Below, in pieces: positions 36,777-45,240 of a stretch of DNA of 64,000 bases. This stretch comes from Nitratireductor aquimarinus (GTDB lineage: Bacteria > Pseudomonadota > Alphaproteobacteria > Rhizobiales > Rhizobiaceae). The stretch spans positions 186,001 to 250,000 of the forward strand of contig NZ_JAFKDE010000003.1 in the NCBI RefSeq assembly GCF_017255295.1. Reading direction: 5' to 3'. The translations under genes were made by a program, and so were the position numbers. Position 1 is the stretch's first letter. Each line of letters begins with the position of its first letter. Below the pieces are notes generated by a model, which had not been told where the DNA came from, ran no database searches, and saw nothing but the letters and a program-made list of their open reading frames with translations.

Positions 36777-37001
36777 ATGCATATTCGCAAGCAGATATTG
36801 AACAGCGATGGCGGGATTGTGCACAATGAAACGTTGAAGCAGACCGCGCAAACCCGCGAATCTGCAATTGCCATGATCACGCAATGGCAGCAGATTTTTC
36901 CGGTGCACGGTTACAACGACATAGACGACTATTGGTGGGGCCGTCAGGCCGAAGGCGAATTTCGCCTGAACAGGTGGTTTATCGAAGGAGCGTCAGATTG
37001 A
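36777..37001 (+). CDS. Small hypothetical protein
   Basis: A 74-residue soluble protein starting MHIRKQILNSDGGIVHNETL and ending DYWWGRQAEGEFRLNRWFIEG. The ribosome site GGGAGTGAGGGG lies directly before the ATG. The pattern of a short beta-rich start, a Ser/Ala helix (TRESAIAMITQW) and an aromatic end looks like a real folded protein, but I cannot name a family. It sits in the AT-richer patch after tRNA-Lys. Confidence 0.55.
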   Translation: MHIRKQILNSDGGIVHNETLKQTAQTRESAIAMITQWQQIFPVHGYNDIDDYWWGRQAEGEFRLNRWFIEGASD

Positions 37002-37084
37002 GCGGTCCCCTTGCGAGAGTGTGGGCGCATTGATTCATCACTCGGCAAGTGCTGCAAAATCCGTACGCGCTTGGAGTTAACGGA

Positions 37085-37587
37085 ATGGTCGAGAAATCTG
37101 GTCAATGGATATCTGCTGTAGCAACCGTATTTGCTGCTCTTGCAGCAGCGTGGTCAGCTTATTCATCGAATGCGATCGCGTCTCAAGTGCAAGCCGCCTC
37201 GGCTGAGAGAGTTGCGCTTCTTGAAAAGGCGCAAACAGATCGCCGTCTCGATATCGAGATGGTAAAGTTGGCGCTCAATATCCTAGGGGGGCAAATTAGT
37301 GATGAAACACACCAGAGCCGTAAGTTTGCAATCAGGCTTCTAGGAAAATACTCTGGTGTGGACATTGATCAAGCATCTGAAAATGACTGGCTACAATCTG
37401 GCAAGGTGGCTTCAAGGATGTTGCCTCAGGGCTTTCTCCCGGTGGGTGGAGAAGTGATGCCGAAGTCTACAGGCTTGAGGAATTGCTGCCATTGATTAGG
37501 CAGCAAACCGTTGTTCCACCATCGAAGGGCGGTACTGAGCCTGTGCCTATGCCGGTGGTTCCATTCAGCCCAACCGAAAATCAATAA
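37085..37587 (+). pseudogene. Probable frameshifted membrane-anchored protein
   Basis: From ATG 37085 the frame encodes a hydrophobic helix (WISAVATVFAALAAAWSAY) and a coiled-coil-like stretch (AASAERVALLEKAQTDRRLDIEMVKLAL), and stops at 37495 after an unlikely C-terminus (TGLRNCCH). A second frame, overlapping from about 37380 and running to TAA 37587, continues naturally with SDAEVYRLEELLPLIRQQ and a Pro-rich end. A one-base indel around 37400-37460 would join them. It could also be a sequencing error or an intact 136-residue protein. Base composition is AT-richer than the neighbours. Confidence 0.45.
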
Positions 37588-37769
37588 AGTCGGTCTAACA
37601 TTAAATCGACCTACCGTTTCGACACCATCGCTGCCGCATTGCCTTTCCTCATGGGGCGACCCTATGCCACGGAAAGGTGATTGGCCTCATCCATCGCGCC
37701 TGCCTATATGGGCTCCATTGTTTTTGCGCGCGCATGAGCGTGCTGTCATTGTTGTATTGAGATTGAAGC

Positions 37770-38528
37770 ATGGCGATTGATGTCGGATATTTGAGTGCGG
37801 CCGGTGCGGGAGCGCTGTCGTTTTTATCTCCCTGCGTTCTGCCGCTTGTGCCGCCTTATCTCTGCTACATGGCCGGCGTTTCCGTTGAGCAGTTTCAGGG
37901 CGAGGCCGAAGGCAAGCCGGCAGGAAGCTCCGGTGGCGCAACGCGCTTTGCACTCTTCACCGCTTCGCTTTCCTTCGTGCTCGGCTTCACCACCGTGTTC
38001 GTGATGCTGGGTGCAGGCGCTTCGACCATCGGCGCCGTCCTGCGCGCCTGGCAGCAGGAACTTGCCATAGCCGCCGGCATTGTCATCATCATCATGGGGC
38101 TCAACTTTCTGGGTCTGGTGCGCATTCCCTTTCTGTCGCGCGAGGCGCGTTTTCAGTCCGGCGGAAAGCCCGCCACGAGGCTTGGCGCATATATCATGGG
38201 GCTGGCCTTCGCCTTTGGGTGGACGCCCTGCATCGGGCCGGTTCTGGGGCCGATCCTCACACTGGCCGGTGGACGCGAGACGGTTGGCGATGGCGCACTG
38301 CTTCTTGCCGTCTATTCGCTTGGCCTTGGCGTCCCCTTTCTTCTCGCCGCACTGTTTTCGGGCAGTTTCATGCGCTTCCTGTCGCGTTTCCGCATGCATC
38401 TCGGCCGCGTCGAGAAGGTCATGGGCGCGCTTCTCGTTCTTGCCGGCGTGCTCTTCCTGACGGGCGGTATGCAGTCCATGGCCTTCTGGCTGCTCGAAAC
38501 CTTCCCGGCGCTGGGTAAACTCGGCTAA
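37770..38528 (+). CDS. ccdA: Cytochrome c biogenesis protein CcdA
   Basis: A 252-residue inner-membrane thiol-disulfide carrier with six helices. It passes electrons from cytoplasmic thioredoxin to periplasmic partners needed for cytochrome c maturation. The two essential Cys are in LSPCVLPLVPPY (helix 1) and GWTPCIGPVLGP (helix 4), in inverted-repeat symmetry as expected. It starts at ATG 37770; the gap upstream (37588-37769) shows no gene. It precedes glmU by 73 bases but is functionally unrelated to it. Confidence 0.93.
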   Translation: MAIDVGYLSAAGAGALSFLSPCVLPLVPPYLCYMAGVSVEQFQGEAEGKPAGSSGGATRFALFTASLSFVLGFTTVFVMLGAGASTIGAVLRAWQQELAIAAGIVIIIMGLNFLGLVRIPFLSREARFQSGGKPATRLGAYIMGLAFAFGWTPCIGPVLGPILTLAGGRETVGDGALLLAVYSLGLGVPFLLAALFSGSFMRFLSRFRMHLGRVEKVMGALLVLAGVLFLTGGMQSMAFWLLETFPALGKLG

Positions 38529-38601
38529 CCCTCCATTGGTGCCGCGCTGACGGGATGCTAAGAGAAAGCGAATCGTCAGAAGCAGAACGGGTTTCCAGTC
38601 C

Positions 38602-39957
38602 ATGAGCGAACGCACCTGCCTTTCCGTCATTCTCGCAGCCGGCGAGGGGACGCGGATGAAGAGCGCCACACCGAAGGTGCTGCACAAGATTGCCGGGCTG
38701 GAGATGCTCGGTCACGTGACCCGGGCGCTGGACGCCGCTGGCGCCGGCGACAAGGCGCTGGTCGTGGGTCATGGCGCGGAAGCCGTGTCGCGTGCTGCTG
38801 AAGGCTTTGCGCCGGGCGCGGAAACCTTCATTCAGGCAGAGCGGCTCGGCACCGGCCACGCGGTTCTGGCGGCCCGCGCGGCCATTGCCCGCGGTTATGA
38901 CGATGTTCTGGTCACATTCGGCGATACGCCGCTCATCTCACTCGACGCGCTTGCCGCGCTGCGCGCAGGGCTTGCCGCCGGCGCGGATGTGGTCGTGATG
39001 GGTTTCCGTACTGAGCGCCCCACCGGCTATGGCCGCTTGATCGAGGACGGCGATGCGCTTGTTGCCATCCGTGAGGAAAAGGACTGTTCCGACGAAGAGC
39101 GCAGGATCACTTTCTGCAATGGCGGCGCGATGGCGATTGCTGGCAACAGCGCGCTTGAGCTGCTCGATGCCATCGGCAATGACAACGCCAAGGGCGAATA
39201 TTATCTGACGGATATCGTGGAGATTGCCGCCGGTCGCGGCCTGACCGTGCGCGCCATCGAGGCCGATTACGAGAGCGCGCTTGGCATCAACAACCGCGCC
39301 GAACTCGCCGGTGCCGAGACCATCTGGCAGAACCGCCGACGGCGCGCCGTCATGCTCGATGGCGTAACGATGATCGACCCGCAGACCGTCTATTTCTCCC
39401 ATGACACGGTGATTGGCCGCGACACGGTGATCGAGCCCAACGTGTTCTTCGGTCCGGGCGTGACGGTCGGCGAGAATGTATCGATCAGGGCCAGCTCGCA
39501 TCTGGAAGAAGCGCGTGTCGATGAAGGTGCATCCGTTGGTCCGTTCGCACGGCTGCGGCCGGGGGCGGAGATCATGGAAGGCGCGAAGATCGGCAATTTC
39601 GTCGAGATCAAGAAGACGCGCGTCGAGCCGGGTGCGAAGGTTCCGCATCTCTCCTATGTGGGCGATGCGCGTGTCGGCGCGAGGGCCAATCTGGGCGCCG
39701 GCACCATCACCTGCAATTATGATGGCTTCTCCAAGCATTTTACCGATATCGAGCCGGGCGCTTTCATTGGCACCAACTCGGCGCTCGTCGCGCCGCTCAC
39801 CATTGGCGCGGGCGCCTATGTGGCCTCCGGCAGCGTGATCACGGAATCGGTGCCTGCCGATGCGCTGGCCTTCGGGCGTGCCCGCCAGTCCAATCGCGCC
39901 GGGCTCGGAAAGCGCCTGCGCGACCGTCTGGCAGCGATCAAGGCGCGGCGTGGATAA
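38602..39957 (+). CDS. glmU: Bifunctional GlcNAc-1-phosphate uridyltransferase / GlcN-1-P acetyltransferase
   Basis: A 451-residue enzyme that makes UDP-GlcNAc for peptidoglycan and LPS. The N-terminal pyrophosphorylase domain (about 1-230) has [12 protein letters not shown] and GDTPLIS. The C-terminal left-handed beta-helix acetyltransferase (about 250-440) has hexapeptide repeats, with [22 protein letters not shown] and [11 protein letters not shown]. It is followed by glmS, which makes its precursor, so the two genes supply the same pathway. Confidence 0.97.
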   Translation: MSERTCLSVILAAGEGTRMKSATPKVLHKIAGLEMLGHVTRALDAAGAGDKALVVGHGAEAVSRAAEGFAPGAETFIQAERLGTGHAVLAARAAIARGYDDVLVTFGDTPLISLDALAALRAGLAAGADVVVMGFRTERPTGYGRLIEDGDALVAIREEKDCSDEERRITFCNGGAMAIAGNSALELLDAIGNDNAKGEYYLTDIVEIAAGRGLTVRAIEADYESALGINNRAELAGAETIWQNRRRRAVMLDGVTMIDPQTVYFSHDTVIGRDTVIEPNVFFGPGVTVGENVSIRASSHLEEARVDEGASVGPFARLRPGAEIMEGAKIGNFVEIKKTRVEPGAKVPHLSYVGDARVGARANLGAGTITCNYDGFSKHFTDIEPGAFIGTNSALVAPLTIGAGAYVASGSVITESVPADALAFGRARQSNRAGLGKRLRDRLAAIKARRG

Positions 39958-40096
39958 GCCTGACATGCGGGCGTCGCAGACCCAGATTAGGCTTGATACG
40001 AATTGAAAGACTTGTTGATTTTCATCCAGTTCCCGGGCGTTCTAAAACGCCTGCGTGAATCGGGGTTTTAGGTTTGGTGGGAGGCTGAGAAGCCAT

Positions 40097-41920
40097 ATGT
40101 GTGGAATTGTAGGCATTGTCGGGCAGACGCCGGTTGCGCCGCTCATCGTCGACGCTCTGAAGCGGCTCGAATATCGCGGCTATGACTCTGCGGGCGTTGC
40201 GACGCTCGACCACGGTCAGCTCGACCGCCGCCGCGCCGAGGGCAAGCTGGTCAATCTGGAAAAGCGCCTGGGCGAAGAGCCGCTCGGCGGCATGATCGGC
40301 ATCGGCCACACGCGTTGGGCCACGCATGGCGTTCCCAATGAGGCCAATGCGCACCCGCATTTTGCCGAGGATGTGGCTGTCGTTCACAATGGCATCATCG
40401 AGAACTTTGCCGAGCTGCGCGAGGAACTGAAGCGCGACGGCTTCGTTTTCGCTTCGCAGACCGACACCGAGGTGGTCGCCCATCTCGTGGCGCGCGAAGT
40501 GAAGAACGGCGCATCGCCGAAGGATGCGGCCTTTGCTGCGCTCAAGCGTCTGCGCGGCGCATTCGCGCTCGCCATCATGTTCCGCGGCGATGAAGACCTG
40601 ATCGTTGGTGCGCGCAATGGCCCGCCGCTTGCCGTTGGCCATGGCGAGGGCGAGATGTATCTCGGCTCTGACGCCATCGCTCTTGCGCCCTTCACCAACG
40701 CCATCACCTATCTGGAGGATGGCGACTGGGTGGTGCTGCGCCGCAACGGGATGGAGATCTTCGACATGGCCGGCCAGCCGGTTGAGCGTGCCCGCCAGCA
40801 GTCGGTCGGCACCAGCCTTCTGGTCGACAAGGGCAACCACCGGCACTTCATGGAAAAGGAAATCCATGAACAGCCGGAAGTCATCTCCCACACGCTTGCC
40901 AACTACCTGAACTTTGCCGAAGGCACGGTTGCCGATTTCGATCTGCCGTTCGATTTCGCAAAGATCGAGCGTCTGGCGATCTCGGCCTGCGGCACCGCCT
41001 ATCTGGCCGGCCTCATCGGGAAATACTGGCTCGAGCGTTATGCCCGCCTGCCGGTCGATATCGATATCGCCTCGGAGTTCCGCTACCGCGAGATGCCGCT
41101 GCCGAAGAACAGCGCCGCCCTGTTCATCTCACAGTCCGGAGAGACCGCCGACACTCTGGCGTCGCTGCGCTATTGCCGTGAAGAGGGCATCCCGATCTCG
41201 GCAATCGTCAATGTGCGCGAATCGACCATCGCCCGCGAGAGCGACGGCATCTTCCCGACATTGGCCGGGCCCGAGATCGGCGTTGCCTCGACCAAGGCCT
41301 TCACCTGCCAGTTGAGCGTGCTTGCAGCGCTGACGCTGAAGGCCGCCAAGGCGCGCGGAACGATTTCGCCGGAGGAGGAACAGGCGCTGGTGCGTGAGCT
41401 TTCCGAAGCACCGCGTTACGCGTCTCAGGCGCTCAAGCTCAGCGCCAGCATCGAGAAGGTCGCGCGCGAGCTCTCCCATGTGCGCCACGTGCTTTATCTC
41501 GGCCGCGACACGAACTATCCGCTGGCTCTGGAAGGCGCGCTGAAGCTCAAGGAGATTTCCTACATTCACGCCGAAGGCTATGCCGCCGGTGAGTTGAAGC
41601 ATGGTCCCATCGCGCTGATCGACGAGCAGATGCCGGTGATCGTGATCGCGCCGCATGACCGCATTTTCGAGAAGACGGTCTCGAACATGCAGGAAGTCGC
41701 CGCGCGCGGTGGCCGTATCGTTCTGATCACGGATGAGAAGGGCGCACAGAACGCCACGCTCGAAACGCTCGAGACCATCGTTCTGCCGGATGTTCCCGAG
41801 TTCGTCGCGCCGATCATCTATGCACTGCCGATCCAGATGCTTGCCTATCACACGGCAGTCATCATGGGCACGGATGTCGATCAGCCGCGAAACCTGGCGA
41901 AGTCGGTTACCGTAGAATAA
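40097..41920 (+). CDS. glmS: Glutamine-fructose-6-phosphate aminotransferase (isomerising)
   Basis: A 607-residue GlmS that makes glucosamine-6-phosphate from fructose-6-phosphate and glutamine. The N-terminal glutaminase uses Cys2 (MCGIVGIVG), exposed after Met removal. Two SIS domains follow (about 290-420 and 460-600), with ISACGTAYLAGLIGKYW, SQSGETADTLASLR and the C-terminal LAKSVTVE. I start at ATG 40097 because Cys must be residue 2; upstream in-frame sequence is not conserved. No glmS ribozyme is evident, as expected outside Firmicutes. Confidence 0.97.
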   Translation: MCGIVGIVGQTPVAPLIVDALKRLEYRGYDSAGVATLDHGQLDRRRAEGKLVNLEKRLGEEPLGGMIGIGHTRWATHGVPNEANAHPHFAEDVAVVHNGIIENFAELREELKRDGFVFASQTDTEVVAHLVAREVKNGASPKDAAFAALKRLRGAFALAIMFRGDEDLIVGARNGPPLAVGHGEGEMYLGSDAIALAPFTNAITYLEDGDWVVLRRNGMEIFDMAGQPVERARQQSVGTSLLVDKGNHRHFMEKEIHEQPEVISHTLANYLNFAEGTVADFDLPFDFAKIERLAISACGTAYLAGLIGKYWLERYARLPVDIDIASEFRYREMPLPKNSAALFISQSGETADTLASLRYCREEGIPISAIVNVRESTIARESDGIFPTLAGPEIGVASTKAFTCQLSVLAALTLKAAKARGTISPEEEQALVRELSEAPRYASQALKLSASIEKVARELSHVRHVLYLGRDTNYPLALEGALKLKEISYIHAEGYAAGELKHGPIALIDEQMPVIVIAPHDRIFEKTVSNMQEVAARGGRIVLITDEKGAQNATLETLETIVLPDVPEFVAPIIYALPIQMLAYHTAVIMGTDVDQPRNLAKSVTVE

Positions 41921-41967
41921 CGAAAGGAGGGCTGTCATACGGCGGCCCTAATTTCTATTCTAATGTT

Positions 41968-41997
41968 CAGCCTGGTGGCGTAGTGTCCACCGGGCTG
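41968..41997 (+). terminator. Hairpin after glmS
   Basis: CAGCCTGGTGG (41968-41978) pairs with CCACCGGGCTG (41987-41997), with one T-G pair, around an 8-base loop, followed by CTTCCCGTTAATT. It is a moderate terminator candidate between glmS and the DUF502 gene. Confidence 0.45.
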
Positions 41998-42038
41998 CTT
42001 CCCGTTAATTCGCCACTCTTGAGGCCCGTTCCCACATC

Positions 42039-42746
42039 ATGATGACTCGCCTGCGCAACTATTTTCTTACGGGTTTCATTGTCACTGCGCCGCTCGCAAT
42101 CACGGCCTATCTGGCCTGGTCGATGATCGGATGGGTGGATTCATGGGTCAAACCCTACATTCCCTTCCGCTACAATCCCGACAATTACCTGCCATTCGCC
42201 CTTCCGGGCTTCGGTCTGATCGTGGCGCTTGTCGTGATCACGCTGATCGGTTTCCTGACAGCGAATTTCATCGGTCGCACCATCGTCAACACCGGTGAAA
42301 ACATTCTCGGTCGCATGCCGCTGGTGCGCAGCGTCTATCGCGGTCTGAAACAGATCCTCGAAACGGTTCTTTCCGAGCGCTCGGACACGTTCAAGAAGGT
42401 CGGTCTGATCGAATATCCGCGCAAGGGGCTCTGGGCGCTGGTCTTCGTTGCCACAGAGACGCGCGGCGAGGTGCAGGCAAAGGTGGATGACGATGCAGGC
42501 CAGACCATCGCCGTGTTCCTGCCGACAACGCCGAACCCGACATCCGGCTACCTGCTGTTCGTCCCGAAGCAGGATGTGATCGAGCTCAAGATGACCGTGG
42601 AAGAGGGCGCAAAGCTCGTGATCTCCGCCGGTCTGGTTGCGCCTGAATATCAGCAGCAGACGGCAGCGCTGGCCGCCGAGGCGATGAACGAAGACAGTCA
42701 GCCGGCGCGCAAGAGCCGCACCGCCTCATCCCGACCGAACAAATAA
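42039..42746 (+). CDS. DUF502 membrane protein
   Basis: A 235-residue protein with two N-terminal membrane helices (about 8-30 and 55-78), then a conserved soluble domain: GRMPLVRSVYRGLKQILETV, KVGLIEYPRKGLWALVFVATET and PTTPNPTSGYLLFVP. These motifs are typical of DUF502, a widely conserved family without a firm function. The tail is Ser/Arg-rich. Its last 49 bases overlap the 3' end of recG on the opposite strand. Confidence 0.88.
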   Translation: MMTRLRNYFLTGFIVTAPLAITAYLAWSMIGWVDSWVKPYIPFRYNPDNYLPFALPGFGLIVALVVITLIGFLTANFIGRTIVNTGENILGRMPLVRSVYRGLKQILETVLSERSDTFKKVGLIEYPRKGLWALVFVATETRGEVQAKVDDDAGQTIAVFLPTTPNPTSGYLLFVPKQDVIELKMTVEEGAKLVISAGLVAPEYQQQTAALAAEAMNEDSQPARKSRTASSRPNK

Positions 42747-44806
42747 AGAAGCAGCCTCAGCGCTTCACCGCGCGGGGTCTGTAGCTCCGGGTCGCGCGAC
42801 AGGATAAGCCGCGCATCGTCACGCGCGGCCTGTAGCAGGTCCACATGCGCCTCGATGCGGGCCACCCGGAAACCGGGCGTGCCCGACTGTTTGGTGCCGA
42901 GAAGGTCACCTTCGCCACGCAGTTTCAGGTCTTCCTCGGCGATGACGAAGCCGTCTTCGGTTTCGCGCATCACTTCCAGCCGCCGGGTGGCGGTCTGGCC
43001 GAGCGGGCCTTTGTAGACGAGCACACAGGACGAGGCGAGGGCGCCGCGCCCCACGCGTCCGCGAAGCTGGTGCAGCTGCGCCAGACCGAAGCGCTCGGCA
43101 TGTTCGATCACGATAATGGTGGCGTCGGGCACATCGACGCCGACCTCCACCACTGTGGTGCCAACCAGAATGCGCGTTTCGCCTGCCTTGAAGGCGCGCA
43201 TCGCCTCGTCCTTCTCGGCAGCCTTCATGCGACCGTGAATGAGGCCGACCGCGCTGCCGAAGACCTTTTGCAGCGAAGCATGCCGGTCCTCCGCCGACAT
43301 CAGCGGCAATTCCTCCGATTCATCGACAAGCGGGCAGATCCAGTAGACCTTCTGGCCTTCGTCCAGCGCCTTGCGCAGCCGGTCGACCAGTTGCGGCAGG
43401 CGCTCTACAGGCAACGTCACCGTACGGATGGGCTGGCGTCCCGCCGGTTTCTCGGTCAGGCGCGAAACATCCATGTCGCCGAATGCCGAAAGCACCAGCG
43501 TGCGCGGAATGGGCGTCGCCGTCATGACCAGCATGTCGGGCGCGTCGCCCTTCGCGGTCATGGCGAGCCGCTGGTGCACGCCGAAACGATGCTGCTCGTC
43601 CACCACGGCCAGCGCCAGATCCTTGAACTGCACGGTTTCCTGAAAAAGCGCATGGGTGCCGATCACGAAGTCGACTGCGCCCGATGCGATATCATCAAGA
43701 ATGCGCTGGCGCTCCTTGCCCTTTTCCCGGCCCGTCAGAACGGCAACGGAGAGGCCTGCCGCCTGCGCCAGCGGCGTGATCGTCGCGGCATGCTGCCGGG
43801 CGAGGATTTCCGTCGGAGCCATGAGGGACGACTGTCCGCCGGCTTCGGCGGCGCGCGCCATGGCAAGCAGTGCAACAACGGTCTTGCCCGCACCCACATC
43901 GCCCTGAAGCAGCCGCACCATGCGCTCTGCGCTGCCCAGATCCGCTTGAATGTCCTTGACGGCCTCCTCCTGCGCGCCCGTGAGCGTATAGGGAAGCGCC
44001 GCACGGATCTTGCGCTCAAGGCGTCCATCGCCCGTCAACGGCCGGCCGGAAAGGCGCTTCACCTTCGCCCGCACAAGCGCCAGGGAGAGCTGCCCTGCCA
44101 GAAATTCGTCATAGGCGATGCGCCGCCAGAACGGGCTTTCAGGCTGCACGTCTTCGGGCGCCTGCGGATCGTGAAGCCGCTTCAACGCGTCTGCGAAGGG
44201 CGGCATCCCGTTGCGCGACAGGAATGCGGCATCCTGCCATTCGGGCATGTCTGGAAGGCGTTCAAGCGACTGGCCGATGGCGCGCCGAAGCACCTTTGCC
44301 GAAAGGCCGGCCGTCAGCGGATAGACCGGTTCGAGCGCCGGCAGCGTGTGCGCTTCGGAAAGCGGCACGATGAAATCCGGGTGCACCATCGATGCGCGCC
44401 CGTTGAACCATTCCATCCGGCCACTCACCAGAACCTTCTCGCCCTCCGGCAGGATCTTTTCGATCCATGGCGCGCGGGCATGGAAGAAGGTCAGCGTGAT
44501 CTCGCCCGTGTCATCGAACGCGAAGACCCGGTAGGGCACGTTCCTGCGCCCCTGCGGCGAAGGATGATGGCGGCCCACTGTCACTTCAAGCGTGACGATC
44601 GCGCCCTCGGGCGCATTGGCGATGCCCGGCCGGTTGCGCCGGTCGATCAGCGAGTGCGGCAGAACAAAGATCAGGTCGCCGACGCGCAGCTCACGGCCAG
44701 CGGCGTCGCCCGGCACGATATTGGCCAGAAGATCGGCAACCTTGGTCCCGACGCCATCGAGCGTCGTGACAGGGGCGAACAGGGGATCAAGAAGTGAAGG
44801 GCGCAT
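42698..44806 (-). CDS. recG: ATP-dependent DNA helicase RecG
   Basis: A 702-residue helicase that remodels stalled replication forks and branched recombination intermediates. The N-terminal wedge/OB domain (about 1-240) precedes the helicase core, with Walker A GDVGAGKTVVALL, the DEQH box in VVDEQHRFGVHQR, TATPIPRTL, and motif VI QLRGRVGRG. I start at 44806 (MRPSLLDPLFAP) rather than the ATG 21 bases upstream. It diverges from sdhE with a gap of about 140 bases containing the tandem repeat. Confidence 0.96.
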   Translation of the reverse strand: MRPSLLDPLFAPVTTLDGVGTKVADLLANIVPGDAAGRELRVGDLIFVLPHSLIDRRNRPGIANAPEGAIVTLEVTVGRHHPSPQGRRNVPYRVFAFDDTGEITLTFFHARAPWIEKILPEGEKVLVSGRMEWFNGRASMVHPDFIVPLSEAHTLPALEPVYPLTAGLSAKVLRRAIGQSLERLPDMPEWQDAAFLSRNGMPPFADALKRLHDPQAPEDVQPESPFWRRIAYDEFLAGQLSLALVRAKVKRLSGRPLTGDGRLERKIRAALPYTLTGAQEEAVKDIQADLGSAERMVRLLQGDVGAGKTVVALLAMARAAEAGGQSSLMAPTEILARQHAATITPLAQAAGLSVAVLTGREKGKERQRILDDIASGAVDFVIGTHALFQETVQFKDLALAVVDEQHRFGVHQRLAMTAKGDAPDMLVMTATPIPRTLVLSAFGDMDVSRLTEKPAGRQPIRTVTLPVERLPQLVDRLRKALDEGQKVYWICPLVDESEELPLMSAEDRHASLQKVFGSAVGLIHGRMKAAEKDEAMRAFKAGETRILVGTTVVEVGVDVPDATIIVIEHAERFGLAQLHQLRGRVGRGALASSCVLVYKGPLGQTATRRLEVMRETEDGFVIAEEDLKLRGEGDLLGTKQSGTPGFRVARIEAHVDLLQAARDDARLILSRDPELQTPRGEALRLLLYLFGRDEAVRLLRAG

Positions 44807-44892
44807 GGTGTCATGATTAAAGCCCAAATTCGGCGACGCAAGGCTGACAGACGCTCATGCACACGCTATATCCGCCCGGGCGACCGATCACC

Positions 44893-44940
44893 GCAGATCA
44901 TGCCGCAGACCATGCCGCAGACCATGCCGCAGACCATGAA
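44893..44940 (+). repeat. 12-bp tandem repeat in the sdhE leader
   Basis: Four head-to-tail copies of GCAGAYCATGCC at 44893, 44905, 44917 and 44929 (the last ends AA), followed by a decayed fifth. Each copy carries an ATG in the same frame. Copy number could vary by slippage without changing that frame. Confidence 0.85.
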
Positions 44941-44953
44941 GGCCAGACCATGA
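44900..44953 (+). CDS. Short upstream ORF made of the repeat, overlapping the sdhE start
   Basis: ATG 44900 opens a 17-codon frame encoding MPQT three times, then MKARP, ending in TGA 44951-44953. That TGA overlaps the sdhE ATG (44950-44952) as ATGA, the arrangement of translationally coupled genes. There is no good ribosome site before the first ATG. Whether it is translated is unknown. Confidence 0.3.
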   Translation: MPQTMPQTMPQTMKARP

Positions 44954-45228
44954 CAGGCACCACCCGTTCCAGCCACGATCTCGACCCCCGCCGCCGCCGC
45001 GCCCTGGTGCGCTCCTGGCGTCGCGGAACGCGCGAGATGGATCTCGTTCTCGGCGGTTTCGCCGATGCGGAAATCGATCGTCTCAGCGATCAGGAAATGG
45101 ACGAGCTGGAAACCATTCTGGATGTGCCCGACACCCAGCTTTTCAAATGGGTGACGGGCGAAACGCCGGTGCCGTCGGAGTATGACACACCACTCTGGAG
45201 GCGCATTCTCGCCTCGCGGAGCCGCTGA
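44950..45228 (+). CDS. sdhE: Succinate dehydrogenase assembly factor SdhE (flavinylation factor)
   Basis: A 92-residue SdhE/SDH5 family protein that promotes covalent FAD attachment to SdhA. The RGxxE signature is at residues 25-29 (RRGTREMD), followed by an acidic helix bundle (LSDQEMDELETILDVPDTQLFKWV). An in-frame ATG at 44857 would add 31 residues of repeat-encoded AADH. I prefer 44950 because GAAGG lies 7 bases upstream and the length then fits the family. It sits between recG and mfd, 12 bases before mfd. Confidence 0.9.
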   Translation: MTGTTRSSHDLDPRRRRALVRSWRRGTREMDLVLGGFADAEIDRLSDQEMDELETILDVPDTQLFKWVTGETPVPSEYDTPLWRRILASRSR

Positions 45229-45240
45229 GGCACGACGCTG

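Noticed and set aside
36562-37769. Integrated genomic island with att sites at tRNA-Lys
   Set aside because: No integrase and no second copy of the tRNA 3' end were found; only the AT-richer composition supports insertion.
39958-40096. glmS ribozyme or riboswitch upstream of glmS
   Set aside because: Only a 6-bp hairpin (GGCGTT/AACGCC near 40037-40053) is present. The ribozyme is large and restricted mainly to Firmicutes.
44893-44940. CRISPR-like array
   Set aside because: The units are 12 bp and contiguous, without spacers, and no cas genes are present.
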